DNA of 64,000 nucleotides from Dryas octopetala (Eukaryota; Streptophyta; Magnoliopsida; Rosales; Rosaceae), in the NCBI GenBank assembly GCA_963921425.1, contig OY992839.1, forward strand, positions 10,581,409 to 10,645,408. Reading direction: 5' to 3'. Numbering within the stretch: the first letter of the stretch is position 1; each line of letters begins with the position of its first letter. The notes beneath the pieces are model-generated. The model was not told the DNA's origin, did not search any database, and was given only the letters and a program-made list of their open reading frames with translations. Shown piece by piece: positions 32,369 to 44,575 of the stretch. The position numbers and the translations under genes are program-made.

Positions 32369-33284
32369 CATTTCAAAACTATGACAAGAAACACAAATAC
32401 AGCCAAATACCATACTAGCTAGTTGTCTAACCAAAAGTATAATTTTAATTCTCAACTAGGTCCAAGTTCTTTCTGAGAATAGTATTTTGGTTTTACATGT
32501 GAAAACTCTTGCTGTGGAGTGTGGACTTTATAACTTTTCATATTGCAATGAGCATTCACATAGTTTACAATGTTCGTACGATCCATTGTCAGACCAATAG
32601 CTTTATCTTTGATTTTAGTCCTGGCCTTTATCAGACCAATGGTTTTAACATATATACTACTCTTGCAAGTTATTATTCTCTTTTTCACAATGACACAATG
32701 ACTGGTACGTGCTGTGTTACTTTTTCTTTTTGACTGGATTTATACTTGCAAGCAACTATTTTCTTTATGGTGATTGGACTCCTCACTATGAATCTTGTCA
32801 TGTCAGGGTGAATTTCTCTGTAATGTATCACATATCACATGTTCATAGATTTTGTAATTCACGTAATGGCCCATTCCCATTCCCTACCCCCTTTTTCCCT
32901 TTTTATTCTTCTCACATTCAAATTCTTTTGTTCATCACACAATGATTCTTTTAATTTTAGGTATGGAATTCATTTATTGTTTCTACAATACCGTGCCTGT
33001 ATTGATACATTGTCTTTATTCTCACTCAAAATTGACTCCACACTCCACACACATTCTATGAACCCATCCATCTTTTATCCACACACACTTCTTATATCAA
33101 TACATACCCTATTGACTAAAAAGACCTTTTTCTTTTATCCAAAAAAACAATTGAGTTGCATACTTGCACTGCATGAGAAGAAAAAAGCAACCGATATCCA
33201 CACATCATATGCAATCGGCCAATAGTATACATACAGAGAATACCAATCCTTTACAATCATTACTAGTCTTGACACATTGGCATT
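32369..33284. other. rearranged spacer
   Basis: 32390-32620 matches 47440-47660, the DNA beside the vacuolar ATPase exon (CTAGCTAGTT.TCTAACCAAA, TGGACTTTATAACTTTTCATATT). 32690-33000 matches the duplicated spacer and the empty MITE site. 33000-33284 shows nothing recognisable. Confidence 0.55.
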
Positions 33285-33430
33285 TTTCATCACTAAAATT
33301 GACGAACTTGACATAGTAAACCTAATTGCTATCGTAATTAAAATACAATACTAAAATTGTCAAAATTAAAAAAACATAAACGAAAGTGAAAGTACAGTCA
33401 AAGTACAGAGACGAAAAATGACATTTGGCC
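33285..33430. mobile_element. single arm of the long-TIR MITE
   Basis: Only the right arm is present, ending AATGACATTTGGCC against a TIR-exon remnant at the same ILECKEL codons as the three full copies. Confidence 0.55.
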
Positions 33431-33597
33431 TTAATTCTTTACATTCAAGAATTTTAACGAGTTCATCCAACCACCACCTCGAGGAGGCATATTTTTGAGA
33501 GAAGACAATGAGCTAGAGATTCTTGACTCTTCAATTGCTGTGAAAAGCACTGGCGATATTTCTTCTCCTCTTCTAAGCTCTTCATCTATGAAGGTGC
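33431..33597 (-). pseudogene. TIR exon fragment, 3' half of a split exon
   Basis: Encodes IRTFIDEELRRGEEIS, FTAIEES and a frame-broken WCLDE region. The 5' half of the same exon lies 11 kb away at 44588-44729, separated by the CACTA element. The original sequence across the join is GAAGGTGCGAATTCCC, as in the paralogs. Confidence 0.85.
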
Positions 33598-33615
33598 CAC
33601 TACTAAAAAACAGTT

Positions 33616-33912
33616 CATCTACCACGGACAATGTCCGTGGTAAATTTAAATTAACCACGGACGGGCCGCCCGTTATGTATTGGGATGTGGTAGATTAGCG
33701 CGGTCATCTACCACGGGCAATGTCCGTGGTTGAATATAATATTGACCACGGACAATGCACGTGGTAGATTCTTATATATGACCACGGACACTACACGTGG
33801 TAGATTATCATATACGATCACGAACAATACACGTGGTAGATTATCACATACGACCACGGACACTACACGTTGTAGATTATCAATGCCCGTTGTAAATTAC
33901 CTTATCAACTAC
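33616..33912. repeat. left subterminal CACTA repeats
   Basis: About eight copies of a CACGGACA..GT.CGTGGTAGATTA-like word in alternating and direct orientation, the usual transposase-binding zone of CACTA elements. The matching set lies at the other end. Confidence 0.8.
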
Positions 33913-34213
33913 GGTCAATGCCCGTTAAGAAAGTTAAATAAGCATAAAAAAAAATAAAATATATTAAATAATATTTTAGCAATTTTATTTGTCAAAATAG
34001 ACTATATAAAGGAAAAATAAATATATAAATATTGAATACATATTATAACATAAGAAATGATAATATCATAATCAATATTATAAGTCATTACAATTAAAGC
34101 TACCAATTAATTAAACTAGTCTCATATATATGTCTTGACATAAACCAAATAAGTCTTAGGATAATATAACAGCCAAGTGGTTGACTAACATCAAAATATA
34201 GTCTAACTAATAA

Positions 34214-34489
34214 CTAAGGTTCTTCAACACTAATGTATTTTGATGGCCACGCAATCGTACTCGCTATAGCATCTTCAAGAATATGAAATTCACTCGTAGC
34301 ACGGTATAAAGAGACACCCTCCATTTTCACTTTCCTTACCCAAACTTTCCAACAATCAGGACCAAGCACCATATGATGAACCATAGCTTCAGGATTTGTA
34401 GATTCTATGTCTCCTTCTGCAACAACTTTTCCAGTTCCTAACCAATGTAGTAGCTTGCATTTAGACCCTCTTGAAGCATGAGGTTGCAG
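34214..34489 (-). pseudogene. last exon of the second CACTA protein
   Basis: Exon of 276 bp starting after a GTAG acceptor and ending at TAG: reads SRGSKCKLLHWLGTGKVVAEG, then VHHMVLGPDCWKVWV, then STIAWPSKYI. This C-terminal domain is common in plant proteins annotated as CACTA or Ptta/En/Spm transposon proteins (I recall it as DUF8039, not verified). No intact upstream exons were found in 34490-35125, so it is a fragment. Confidence 0.6.
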
Positions 34490-35129
34490 CTACATACCAA
34501 CAAGAAAAAAAAAATCTCAATATATGAACAAATTGGTTTACTAATGCAGAGGTTCTGTTATTTCTAGTGGGGTTGCCATTCACTTTTTTGCCCAAATGAT
34601 TCAGCAAAATCAGTATCTTAACCATTATGGCAATCAAGATTCTTCTGCCCAATGCATTGCCTTGGTCTAATAAAACACTTCCTCCTCACTGTTTTCAACA
34701 TGCTTTGGCTTGAAGGGGAAAAAGGAAAAACAAAAAATGCAAGAAATGAGTCCCCTTCGTTTTGGGTTTCTTATTATGGATGCAATGCAATGCAATCACT
34801 TGTGAAATGCAAACAACAATTAGATCAGCCTCAGAAGGATATTCAGCATCAAACAAATTGACACATTACAAATAACAAAAAAATGATAATTTAAGTACCA
34901 TTAATTCAGCCTCAGAAGTATAAAACCATATATACTTAAGTACCATTAAATTACCTTGTTGTGGAATTACCTGGGAAGTAGCTCTGCAAGTTTTTCTTCC
35001 ATCATTCCTACCTATTTGCAGACTTGTTTCACATCGTTGTGACTACAAAATTTGAAAGAAAAAAAATTAAAAGTACAGATCTTAGTCACAGAATTACTAA
35101 TTTATAAACACTTATTTTTACTGCCTTAG

Positions 35130-35461
35130 TCACACAAATAAGGGGTAGAAATGCTGAACTGGTTTGAAAGTGCAGTCTAGAGCTGGCCCAGGGATTAGTA
35201 ATGACAACATTAAATTTTCCTTAGACATGGCTGACCAGGGAGGAAGATTATATGTAACTAATATAACTGGCCAACAACTATATCTAGAGCTGAGGTTGCT
35301 AAAAGGATTAAATCCATCTGAGGCCAAACCAAGTCTAAGGTTTCGCGGATCTAATGCAAAATTTGGCCATTTATTATCTATGATCTCCCATGCTGATGAA
35401 TCTACTGGATGTCGCATCTTTCCATCTTGACTTTTATGGGTATAATGCCATGTCAAGTCTT
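35130..35461 (-). pseudogene. TNP2-like transposase, central part
   Basis: Reads TWHYTHKSQDGKMRHPVDS, WPNFALDPRNLRLGLASDGF, then SLLIPGP, the hallmark Transposase_21 segment of TNP2 proteins. It continues the fragment at 41611-42358 in frame once the Copia and its target duplication are discounted. After LLIPGP the homology stops and the frame closes at 35130, so the C-terminal half of the transposase is missing. This piece contains the conserved aspartates of the family (LASDGF). Confidence 0.85.
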
Positions 35462-35897
35462 TGTTGGAGTCGATTTCAACTCCAATATGGTTTTGGTCAC
35501 CTAGTTGCAGCAGGAAACTTGCAGTTCAAGCATACACCGAGAATTCCATAAGGATTATACCTTGTGGCCCTATATGGATTAAGTGTTAAAGATTAATAGA
35601 GGCTAAAAGGGATTCCTAATTATTATAGGACAATGAATTAGTATACTAAATGAATAAGGACATCCAAATGAGTTTGGTTATGGGATTCGAACTCTTGGGA
35701 TAAATCAATATGTATATATAAAGCATAGATCCCTTTACACACAGCAAGTACACAAAGGATTCTACCCCCATTACGTAGACAGTGTTAAGGTGCTGCAGTG
35801 TGAAGAAGGTCTAGGCTTGTTTCTGTTTCGACAAATGGATGCTGCTATGGTGAATTCAGGTTAGTGTTTCAATGCATATCAGCCTATAGATTCAACA
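35462..35897 (+). repeat. left LTR
   Basis: TG...CA LTR, 436 bp, with a TATATATAAAGCATAG promoter-like word near 35712. Differs from the right LTR at two early positions (35483, 35513 by eye). Confidence 0.95.
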
Positions 35898-35899
35898 TG

Positions 35900-35911
35900 T
35901 GGTATCAGAGC
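35900..35911 (+). other. primer-binding site
   Basis: TGGTATCAGAGC, complementary to the 3' end of initiator methionine tRNA, two bases after the LTR. Confidence 0.9.
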
Positions 35912-36585
35912 ATGGCTGTATGTTTAGAAACCTTAAGTGAAATTAACAATCTGATTATATGAGAGGAATCATATGTTAAAGACCACTGTATGCATATTTT
36001 TTGAAATCGAATTTCTCTGTTCAATCTGTATTGCCATGAAAATCATATTTTTCTGTACTAACAGTTTTATGCAGCAGTTTTATTATGTTTGTTTTGGGAT
36101 TTTCGATTCTGTAACTTGTAGTGTTGCAAGTAATATCTCCTAAAATCAAAACCTATGAAGAATGATCATTTATCTTATTGTATTATCTGAGATATTGTGT
36201 ATATATATATATGTAAACTCAGGCATGATCAATGTTTTGGAGGGTTCTTGAACTAATTAGGCAAGCAACTCGCAGCCTAGTTAACTTGAGAAGTCACCAA
36301 AACAACAGGTTGTTGATCAAATTGCATGACCAACACATGACAGGTGAAGCACTTATCTGCTCATAAGTGATAATTACTTCACTGTGGTCAGTGTGGTGAT
36401 GGCTAGCATAGAAGATGAATTTACATGGACTATTAAAGGATTTCCTTCTGTCCATCGATGTGGGAAGTTCTTTATAAGGCAGTACATGTATATTCATAAT
36501 CTAAGTGCTATAGCATGGTCTACTCTCAGCCCATAGGTGTGAGTCGACTGTGTTAGTAAAGTTTTTCTTGGGGATTAAGTTTAAC

Positions 36586-37503
36586 ATTTAGTTTTTTAAA
36601 TTCTCAGTTGTAAATTCTTCTTTGAATTTCAATTCCATCCAAACCTTGACTGGTACCAACTTCAAGAAGTGGAAAGCTGATTTAGAGATTGTTCTTGGAT
36701 TGATGGATTTGGACTTGGCACTAAGGGAAGAGGCACCACCAAAGCCAATTGAGAATGGAGATGAATGGATTGATCCATCAACAAGGGCAAAATATGAAAA
36801 ATGGACTAAGGCTAATAGAATGTCAATTCTGATCATGAAGAGATCTATGTCTGATTCTGTCAAAGGAGGCATACCAGAGTCAGATAATGCAAAGACTTAC
36901 CTTGCATCGATTGAAGCTAAGTTTAAAGAATCTGACAAGGCTGAAATCTCTAATCTTATGAACACCTTGTCATTAGCTAAATATGATGGAGAAAAGAGTG
37001 TTAGGGAGCACATCATGAGCATTATTGAAGCAGGAACCAAACTGACAGAATTAGAAGTGCCTATGAGTGATGCTTATCTGGTTCACTTGGCCTTGAATTC
37101 ACTGCCAAGTGAATACACACAGTTGAGGAGTAGTTACAATACTCAGAGGGAGAAATGGAGTTTAGATGAATTGATAGGTTTTTGTGTAAATGAAGAAAAG
37201 GAGATTAAGAAAAATAAGGCTGAAAGAGTTGTGAATTTTGTGCAAGATTCTAAGGCATCAAGCTCTAGGAATGGCTACAGAAACAATGGTAAGGCTACAG
37301 CAGCAAACCCTTCCAATCTTCAAAACTCTTCCAATCCTCCACATCGACCTAACAACCCTCAGGCTACCAAACCAAATGGACTGCAATGCTATTTTTGCAG
37401 AAAATTTGGTCACCTTAAGAGAAATTGTATCAAGTATAAGAAGTGGCTAGATAAGAGAAAGGCTAAAGGGGTTCATAAGCAAGAGGGTGCCAAGCAAGGA
37501 TGA
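36586..37503 (+). CDS. Copia gag (nucleocapsid) region
   Basis: Open from about 36592 to the TGA at 37503; recognisable protein from [18 protein letters not shown] onward. It has the gag-polypeptide (UBN2-type) region and a zinc knuckle of CCHC type ([14 protein letters not shown], about 37384-37425) followed by a basic stretch. No ATG stands at the expected start: the first codons read AATTCTTCTTTG, just after TTTTTTAAATTCTCAG, which looks like a splice acceptor. The frame ends at KQEGAKQG, where the pol frame takes over, shifted. The linker and first half of the protease that should follow the knuckle are missing. Confidence 0.8.
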
Positions 37504-40500
37504 GGTTGCTGTGTTCGTAGGCAATGGAGTCAAGGTGGAAGTAAAGTACATTGGAGTTGTCAGATTGGAGCTGGAATCAGGATTTATTTTGGACTTAGTT
37601 GATGTAGTTTATGTACCTTCTATGAGAAGGAATTTAATTTCTATTAGTAAGTTGATTAGATCCAGTTTTAGGTTTGTATTTGACAAATTTGGAATTTCTA
37701 TCTATAAGGATGATGATTTAGTTGGCAAAGGTTTGGTTTGTGATAATTTATTTAGTCTTTGCTTAAAGGAATCTAATAATATTGTCTGCAACACAACCAT
37801 CATTGACAGAATTCTGCCTAAAGAAACCTCATCTAAGCTTTGGCATAAAAGGTTAGGACACATTGGACATGAAAGGATGCAAAAACTAGTAAAGAATGAA
37901 GCCTTACCTACACTGGACAGTCAAGTTGATGAATTCTGTATTGAATGTATAAAAGGAAAAATGGTAAATAACAGAAAGAAAGGAGCAATTAGAAGTGAAA
38001 ACCTGCTTGAACTCATTCATACAGATATTTGTGGTCCATTCCCTAAACCCACACATGATGGTTTTCGATATTTTATTACATTCACAGATGACTTCTCACG
38101 TTTTGGTTACATTTATCTCTTGACAGAGAAGTCAAGTGCACTAGAAGCTTTTAAGATATACAAGGCTGAAGTGGAAAACCAATTAGATTTGAAAATTAAA
38201 GTGGTGAGATCTGACAGAGGGGGTGAGTATTATGGAAAATATACTGAGGTAGGTAGGAACCCTGGACCCTTTGCCCAATTTCTGCAACAAAATGGCATAG
38301 TTGCACAATATACCAACCCAGGCACACCCCAGCAGAATGGGGTATCTGAAAGGAGAAATCGAACACTAATAGAGATGGTGAGATGTATGACATGCACTAG
38401 TGGCTTGCCTGATTTTCTGTGGGGAGAAGCACTTAGGACTGCAAACTATATTCTAAATAGAGTGCCTTCTAAAGCTGTAACCTTGACTCCATATGAGTTG
38501 TGGTTCAAAAGAAAACCAAGTTTTAACCATTTTAAAATTTGGGGATGCAAGGCAGAAGCAAGAGTGTATAATCCTGCAGAGAAGAAGCTTGACTCTAAGA
38601 CTGTGAGTTGTTATTTTGTTGGCTATCCAGATAGAACTAAGGGTTTTAGATTCTATTGTCCTAACCACAGTACAAGGTTTGTTGAAACAGGGAGAGCTAA
38701 GTTCCTAGAAGACCCTGCTGCTATATCTGAGAATAATGAATTTGTTTTTGATGAGTTAGAAGAGCCTATAGCCATGCATACTGCAAGAGGAAGAGAATTA
38801 GAAAAACCTGTTGATATAGCAGTCTCTGATTTAAGCATCAACAAGGAACCTATACCAAACCAACCATTAGAAACAATTAATGATCCAAAAATCGTAGATA
38901 ATAATGTTTCTGATGATGTAACTCCAATGCAAACCAGCAATGCAGTCATAAGAAGATCAACTAGAGTCAGGAAATCTGCATTATCAAATGATTATGTTGT
39001 TAACTTGCAGGAATCCGAGCACCATGAGGAAGGTCTTAATACTGATCCTTGTACATTCAAAGAGGCAATGACAAGTGAGGAAAATGAGCACTGGTTAGGA
39101 GCTATGAAATCAGAATTGGATTCAATGAAGCAAAACCAAGTTTGGGAATTAGCTGATTTGCCAAAAGGGGCCAAACCTATAGGAAGTAAATGGGTTTTCA
39201 AAACAAAAAGGGATTCGAAGGGGCAGGTTGAAAGGTATAAGGCCAGACTTGTTGCCAAAGGATTCACTCAAAAAGAAGGTGTGGATTTCAAAGAAACCTT
39301 CTCACCAGTTTCCACCAAAGATTCATTTAGAATCATTATGGCCATGGTTGCACATTTTGACTTGTTTCTGCACCAAATGGATGTTAAAAATGCATTCTTG
39401 AATGGAGATCTCTATGAGGAGATTTATATGAAACAACCAGAGGGTTTCATTCAAGAAGGGAGAGAAAAGTTATTTTGCAAACTCAAGAAGTCAATCTATG
39501 GTTTGAAACAAGCATCAAGACAGTGGTATCTTAAGTTTGATGAAGTGATTCAATCTTTTGGTTTCTTTGAGAACCAAGTGGATGAGTGTATCTATGTTAA
39601 GGTTAGTGGGAGACATTTTGTGATTTTAGTATTATATGTAGATGACATTCTACTAGCTAGTACTAATTTGACTATGCTGAATCACACTAAAACTTTCCTA
39701 TCTAAAAGTTTTGATATGAAGGACATGGGAGAGGCTGAATATGTGTTAGGCATAGAGATTACTCGAGATAGGGAGAAAGGGATACTAGGTTTATCTCAAA
39801 AAGGATATATAGAGAAGGTACTGAAAAGATTTAATATGAGTTTTTGCACTGGTACAGATTTGCCTTTGGGAAAGGGTGACAAATTAAGTAAGAAACAAGC
39901 TCCAATTACTGACCAAGATAAGCTAGAAATGCAGTCAAGACCCTATGCTTCACTTGTGGGAAGTTTAATGTATGCTCAAGTCTGCACAAGGCCAGATATA
40001 GCTTTTGCCATTTCTGTCCTTGGAAGGTTTCAATCAAATCCGGGGATGGCTCATTGGGTGGCAGCTAAGAGAGTGATGAGATACTTGAAAAGAACTAAGG
40101 ATTACAAGTTGTGCTATAGAAGGAGCAATGTATTAGAGTTGATTGGATACACTGACTCTGACTTTGCAGGATGTCCAGACTCTAAAAAGTCTACTAGCAG
40201 TCATGTTTTCCTATTTGCAGGAGGGGCAGTTTCATGGAAAAGTGTTAAGCAGTCTACAGTGGCATCTTCAACCATGCATGCTGAATTTGTTGCATGTTAT
40301 GAAGCTACCATTCAAGCTGTATGGTTGAGAAATTTCATTTCCAGCATGAGGATTTTAGAAAACATAGAAAGGCCTATTCAAATATGGTGTGATAATAGTG
40401 CTGTTGTAGATTTCACAAAGAACAACAAGAGGTCAGCTGGTACTAAGCACTTGGACTTGAAATTTTTGTTGGTAAGGGAGAAGGTCAAAGCAGGATATAC

Positions 40501-40615
40501 TCGAGTTGACCATATTGGTACTGACATGATGCTTGCAGATCCACTTAACAAAGGCTTGCCTAATTCAGTTTTTCATAAACATGTGGCAAACATGGGATTG
40601 GTTTCTGGTTTTTGA
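37487..40615 (+). CDS. Copia pol: integrase, reverse transcriptase, RNase H
   Basis: About 1042 codons without a stop. Order: only the tail of the protease domain ([11 protein letters not shown] to [12 protein letters not shown]); GAG-pre-integrase HHCC finger ([21 protein letters not shown]); integrase core with D (HTDICGPF), D (RSDRGGEY) and E (GVSERRNR); reverse transcriptase with [13 protein letters not shown] and YVDD ([10 protein letters not shown]); RNase H with [17 protein letters not shown] and WCDNSAVV. The catalytic DSGA-type motif of the aspartic protease is absent, lost with a deletion at the gag/pol join. The frame differs from gag. All other active-site residues that I can check are present. 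Confidence 0.92.
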   Translation: MPSKDEVAVFVGNGVKVEVKYIGVVRLELESGFILDLVDVVYVPSMRRNLISISKLIRSSFRFVFDKFGISIYKDDDLVGKGLVCDNLFSLCLKESNNIVCNTTIIDRILPKETSSKLWHKRLGHIGHERMQKLVKNEALPTLDSQVDEFCIECIKGKMVNNRKKGAIRSENLLELIHTDICGPFPKPTHDGFRYFITFTDDFSRFGYIYLLTEKSSALEAFKIYKAEVENQLDLKIKVVRSDRGGEYYGKYTEVGRNPGPFAQFLQQNGIVAQYTNPGTPQQNGVSERRNRTLIEMVRCMTCTSGLPDFLWGEALRTANYILNRVPSKAVTLTPYELWFKRKPSFNHFKIWGCKAEARVYNPAEKKLDSKTVSCYFVGYPDRTKGFRFYCPNHSTRFVETGRAKFLEDPAAISENNEFVFDELEEPIAMHTARGRELEKPVDIAVSDLSINKEPIPNQPLETINDPKIVDNNVSDDVTPMQTSNAVIRRSTRVRKSALSNDYVVNLQESEHHEEGLNTDPCTFKEAMTSEENEHWLGAMKSELDSMKQNQVWELADLPKGAKPIGSKWVFKTKRDSKGQVERYKARLVAKGFTQKEGVDFKETFSPVSTKDSFRIIMAMVAHFDLFLHQMDVKNAFLNGDLYEEIYMKQPEGFIQEGREKLFCKLKKSIYGLKQASRQWYLKFDEVIQSFGFFENQVDECIYVKVSGRHFVILVLYVDDILLASTNLTMLNHTKTFLSKSFDMKDMGEAEYVLGIEITRDREKGILGLSQKGYIEKVLKRFNMSFCTGTDLPLGKGDKLSKKQAPITDQDKLEMQSRPYASLVGSLMYAQVCTRPDIAFAISVLGRFQSNPGMAHWVAAKRVMRYLKRTKDYKLCYRRSNVLELIGYTDSDFAGCPDSKKSTSSHVFLFAGGAVSWKSVKQSTVASSTMHAEFVACYEATIQAVWLRNFISSMRILENIERPIQIWCDNSAVVDFTKNNKRSAGTKHLDLKFLLVREKVKAGYTRVDHIGTDMMLADPLNKGLPNSVFHKHVANMGLVSGF

Positions 40616-41165
40616 TATGTAGAATTAGTGGGAGTATTATTGTTTCAGCCTTTTTTGTTCTGTTTTTGATTAGTCATTAAAGTTTTGGATAATTTTTAAG
40701 GAATTGCAGCTTGTCTTTTTTCTGGTTTAAAGTTTATGAAATTGATATTTCAGTTTTGACTGGTTTTTATCTTACTGAATAACAATTTCATGTGAGGAAT
40801 ATAAGTTGCATTATAAGTATGGTTGTCTTTTTAGAGACATGAGGCAGATTTGTAACATACATATCTGATCAAGGAAGGATCTGGCAAAATAATTATGTTT
40901 ATTATGCATTTCTATATGCATTCGGGTAACACTTCAAGAAACATATTCATTATTTTGTTTTTATATTGTCTTGTTGGAGTTTCATGTGGTTATGAGTACT
41001 TGTATATGTAGTTTCTAAAGCTCAGGATAACATAAGCAGTCCAAAAGTTTTTGAAGCTCTGTACAATAACTCATTTCTGACAAGGGACTTGTGGGAATCA
41101 TAATTCAATGGAGTTCTTGCGCACTAAAGGGTTGTGCTGAATTGCATATGCATCTATTTGACCAA

Positions 41166-41174
41166 GTGGGAGAA
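41166..41174 (+). other. polypurine tract
   Basis: AGTGGGAGAA directly before the right LTR, the usual plus-strand primer. Confidence 0.75.
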
Positions 41175-41610
41175 TGTTGGAGTCGATTTCAACTCAAATA
41201 TGGTTTTGGTCACCTAGTTGCAGCAGAAAACTTGCAGTTCAAGCATACACCGAGAATTCCATAAGGATTATACCTTGTGGCCCTATATGGATTAAGTGTT
41301 AAAGATTAATAGAGGCTAAAAGGGATTCCTAATTATTATAGGACAATGAATTAGTATACTAAATGAATAAGGACATCCAAATGAGTTTGGTTATGGGATT
41401 CGAACTCTTGGGATAAATCAATATGTATATATAAAGCATAGATCCCTTTACACACAGCAAGTACACAAAGGATTCTACCCCCATTACGTAGACAGTGTTA
41501 AGGTGCTGCAGTGTGAAGAAGGTCTAGGCTTGTTTCTGTTTCGACAAATGGATGCTGCTATGGTGAATTCAGGTTAGTGTTTCAATGCATATCAGCCTAT
41601 AGATTCAACA
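41175..41610 (+). repeat. right LTR
   Basis: 436 bp, TGTTGGAG to ATTCAACA, near-identical to the left LTR. Confidence 0.95.
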
Positions 41611-42358
41611 GTCTTTTGCCATTTCAGGCAACTTAAACATCCGCTTCAATCTTGGTATTATCGGAAAATAACGCAACACCTTGGCTGGAACTCCTTTATG
41701 GATACGATTAGTGCGTTCATTCACCTTCCAGCGTGAAGAACCACACTTGGGACATGTCTCATGCTTGTCTAAGTCTTTTCTAAACAAACAACAATCATTT
41801 ATGCATGCATCTATTTTTTCAAACCCTAGATTAAACATCTTAAGTAACTTCTTTGTCGAGTACATCGAATCTGGGAGTGTATTACCTTGCGGAAACATAT
41901 CACTCAAGGTTTGAAGAAGGTCATCAAAAAACGTATCTGTTACACCATGCGTGGCTTTCAGCTTGTATAAAATAATAGTAGCTGACAATTTCGTGTACTT
42001 TGTACACCCTTTATATAATGGAGATTCAGCATCTTCCACCTTATCCATGAAATCCTCATCTCTTATTTGTGATGGGGAGTCTGCAATACCATCATCTTCA
42101 ATGAAGACATCTCTATACATTGGATATGCTTCTGACATTCTAATGTCATTAGACTGTTCAACAACAGGTTCTTCTCCATGCCACACCCAAGTAGTATATG
42201 TATCTTCCATTCCCTTCATGACCAAGTGTGCATACACTTGGTCAGGTAGTTGAAAACATTGACTTTGACAAACTACACAAGGGCAAACTATCTTTTTATG
42301 ATTACCTCCATGTTCTGTAGCTGCTTTTACAAATTTTTTCGCACCGTCTCTATATTCT
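41611..42358 (-). pseudogene. TNP2-like transposase, N-terminal part
   Basis: Starts with a Transposase-associated domain (KKFVKAATEHGG, VCPCVVCQ, TTWVWHGEE) and passes into the TNP2 start (YTKLSATIILYKLKATHGV, LPDSMYSTKKLL, CINDCCLFRKDLDKHETCP, CGSSRWKVN, VLRYFPIIPRLKRMF). It is open to 41611, where the Copia interrupts it. It acts in the family as the DNA-binding/cleaving transposase that recognises CACTA ends. No clean ATG; the N terminus is near 42358, after an AG. Confidence 0.88.
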
Positions 42359-43303
42359 TTCGATCATCTATATTTTAGATAAGAAAAAAAATCCTAATCA
42401 CTTAAACAGAATCCAACATATAACATCTAAACAACTCCTTACTAAGTTAAGTAATATAACCTGTCAAATGTTAGCCAATCTTTGTCCATTGCACCTAGCC
42501 AAATAAATAATGAATGTTTGCTATTAATAACCCAAAACAAGGAATAATCCTAAAATCGTCCACAATTCAAGTCAAAAACAAATTAAAGAACAAAGAGAAA
42601 AGAGTGAATTAAGGGTCGTGGAGAAAATAGTCTGTCCTGTTTCTAATCTGATTTCATTTACCAGTAGCAGTATGTTAACAATAGAGTATATTAGTCTAAG
42701 AAAAGTGCTAAAATTAATTAGACTCCTGTTAATCGTTAGATTCTCATTCAATGACTGAATATAATAATTCTCTTACTGGAATACTTATTAGAGTTATGTG
42801 GTTGAGCATTACTCATAAATGCTTCTTTATAAATTAACAATAATTTCATATGCTGTTGGATAGATTTGGAAAATGTCCAAAATAAGAAAGAGAAGATCAG
42901 AAGAAAGATGTGACTTTGGTTCTTGAAAATGAAATACATGTAGGTGTTTCTTCAGGGGAATGATTCCTCTCAATATTTCTACTTCTTGTCTATCTGGATT
43001 CCCTATACAAGAAACGTGATTGACTATACAAAATATATTTACTCTATAAACTAGAAAACTACAAAAGTAGATGTGGAATTATGGGGCATTCTTAGTTGGG
43101 CGGCATTGAAGCATGTTGGAAATTTTAGATGATGCTGACAGTGACAGAGTGGTTGGAAGATAACAGATATTTTTTTTCTTCTTTTCAATCCAGTGCTTGT
43201 TTCTTCCAAAATCCAAATTAGAGAGTAGCTATTCATTTGCAATAAAACCAAGTAGAAACCAGGAAACCAAACACACAGAGACATATATAAACATCTAAAC
43301 TCA
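42359..43303. other. CACTA internal non-coding DNA
   Basis: AT-rich DNA upstream of the transposase on the minus strand. It probably held the transposase leader and promoter. No domain or repeat array recognised. Confidence 0.45.
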
Positions 43304-43532
43304 ATTATATATGTTTGTGACTACACAGCCACTGCACACTTACCAATCTCACATCCTAAAGCTTCAAATGAAATTAATATAACTACAAGAATCTATCAAA
43401 GCATCCACAAGCTGTAAATGAAATTATATATGTTTGTGACTACACAGCCACTGCACACTTACCAATCTCACACCCTAAAGCTTCAAATGAAATTAATATA
43501 ACTACAAGAATCTATCAAAGCATCCACAAGCT
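43304..43532. repeat. 119-bp tandem duplication
   Basis: Two units (43304-43422, 43423-43532) starting ATTATATATGTTTGTGACTA and nearly identical (one C/T difference at CACA.CCTAAAG). It lies inside the CACTA element. Confidence 0.9.
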
Positions 43533-44575
43533 AAAAAATTGTTTGCCCGTAAACAATTATATATCCTTGATGGTCTGCTTGTGGTCATTTTAGTTTTTCA
43601 TTTAATTTTATTAAAGGTGGAGAAGGAAAGTTCAAAGGATGGTGAGAAGGATAGTTCAAAGGAAAGTTCCTCCTACCTTGTATTTAAGCAGCTCTGGAGG
43701 TCTGTCTTGGAAAACCTGCGAGGGAAGGTGTGCCCGGAATTAGCAGCTGCGACAAGAACTGAAACGGCCAAAGATGGAGCTACAAATCGAAACGGCCTGC
43801 AATTACATCAGGTAGCAAACAATATATCAATATCAATTTCTTTTCTCAAATCTAAATTTGTCCACAAATCGAAAGAGAGAGAAGGAGAGAGAGAGAGATC
43901 GAGATCACTCACCGAACCGAAACGGCCAAAGATGGAGCTACTGGTGCTGGCGTGCTTCGGAGAGATCGAGAGAGTAGTCACTGCTAGAAGGATTAAAAAA
44001 AAATTAAACACTGCACAAATTTTACATAAATCCAAGAAAAAACGAAAATCCAAGAAACCCACCCAAAATCATACACACTGCAAATTTTTCTTCTTCAGAT
44101 CGCGCTGGGTTCAGTGTGGGTTCAGATCGCGCTGGGCAAAAGTGAACTCTCTATCTTTTGCTGGGTTCAGTGTAGGGCGCGCGCCAATCTCAAAAAATTT
44201 CATTAAAGGGCGCGGGACTGGAAAAATTTAGGACAAAAAAAAAAAATCTTTCCACCACGTACATATCTCGTTGTACATCAAAAAAAGGCGCTGTGGTTAT
44301 TAAAATTATTAACCACATACATATACCGTGGTGGAATAGAAAAATGCGCTGTGGTAATTAAAATTTTTAACCACGTTCATTTCCCGTGGTGGATTGTATT
44401 ATAGACCATGGGCATTAAATGTCCGTGATAAATTAACTTCTTCTAACCACGGGCCCGTTATTGACCGTGGTAGTATAACTTTATTTATAACGGGCTTATA
44501 TTGACCGTGGTAGATATATATTTTTAACCATGGACTTTTCTTGACCGTGGTAGAATTAATGTGGTAAATAAGCTA
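43533..44575. other. right subterminal region of the CACTA element
   Basis: 43540-44230 has a purine-rich GAGAGA tract and an open frame without recognisable protein features, not called. 44255-44575 carries CCACG..CA...CCGTGGT words matching the left subterminal repeats. Confidence 0.6.

Larger units (their letters stand above)
35462..41610 (+). mobile_element. Ty1/Copia LTR retrotransposon, young
   Basis: Complete frame of LTR, PBS, gag, pol, PPT and LTR, 6149 bp. LTRs are 436 bp each (35462-35897, 41175-41610), start TGTTGGAGTCG, end ATTCAACA, and differ by only two substitutions that I can see. Exact 5-bp duplication GTCTT on both sides (35457-35461, 41611-41615). It lies inside the CACTA transposase gene, in opposite orientation to it. 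Insertion is therefore later than the CACTA insertion and recent. The protease region is deleted (see gag and pol). Confidence 0.95.

Noticed and set aside
33616-33912. CRISPR-like or enhancer-like repeats CCACGG..CCGTGGT
   Set aside because: Same explanation: subterminal zone of the CACTA element, with a matching set at its other end.
35462-41610. Autonomous active retrotransposon
   Set aside because: Near-identical LTRs suggested it, but the protease active-site region is missing and gag and pol are out of frame.
43539-44231. 230-codon plus-strand open frame in the CACTA element
   Set aside because: Crosses a GAGAGA tract and the subterminal zone, has no recognisable domain and lies on the strand opposite the transposase.
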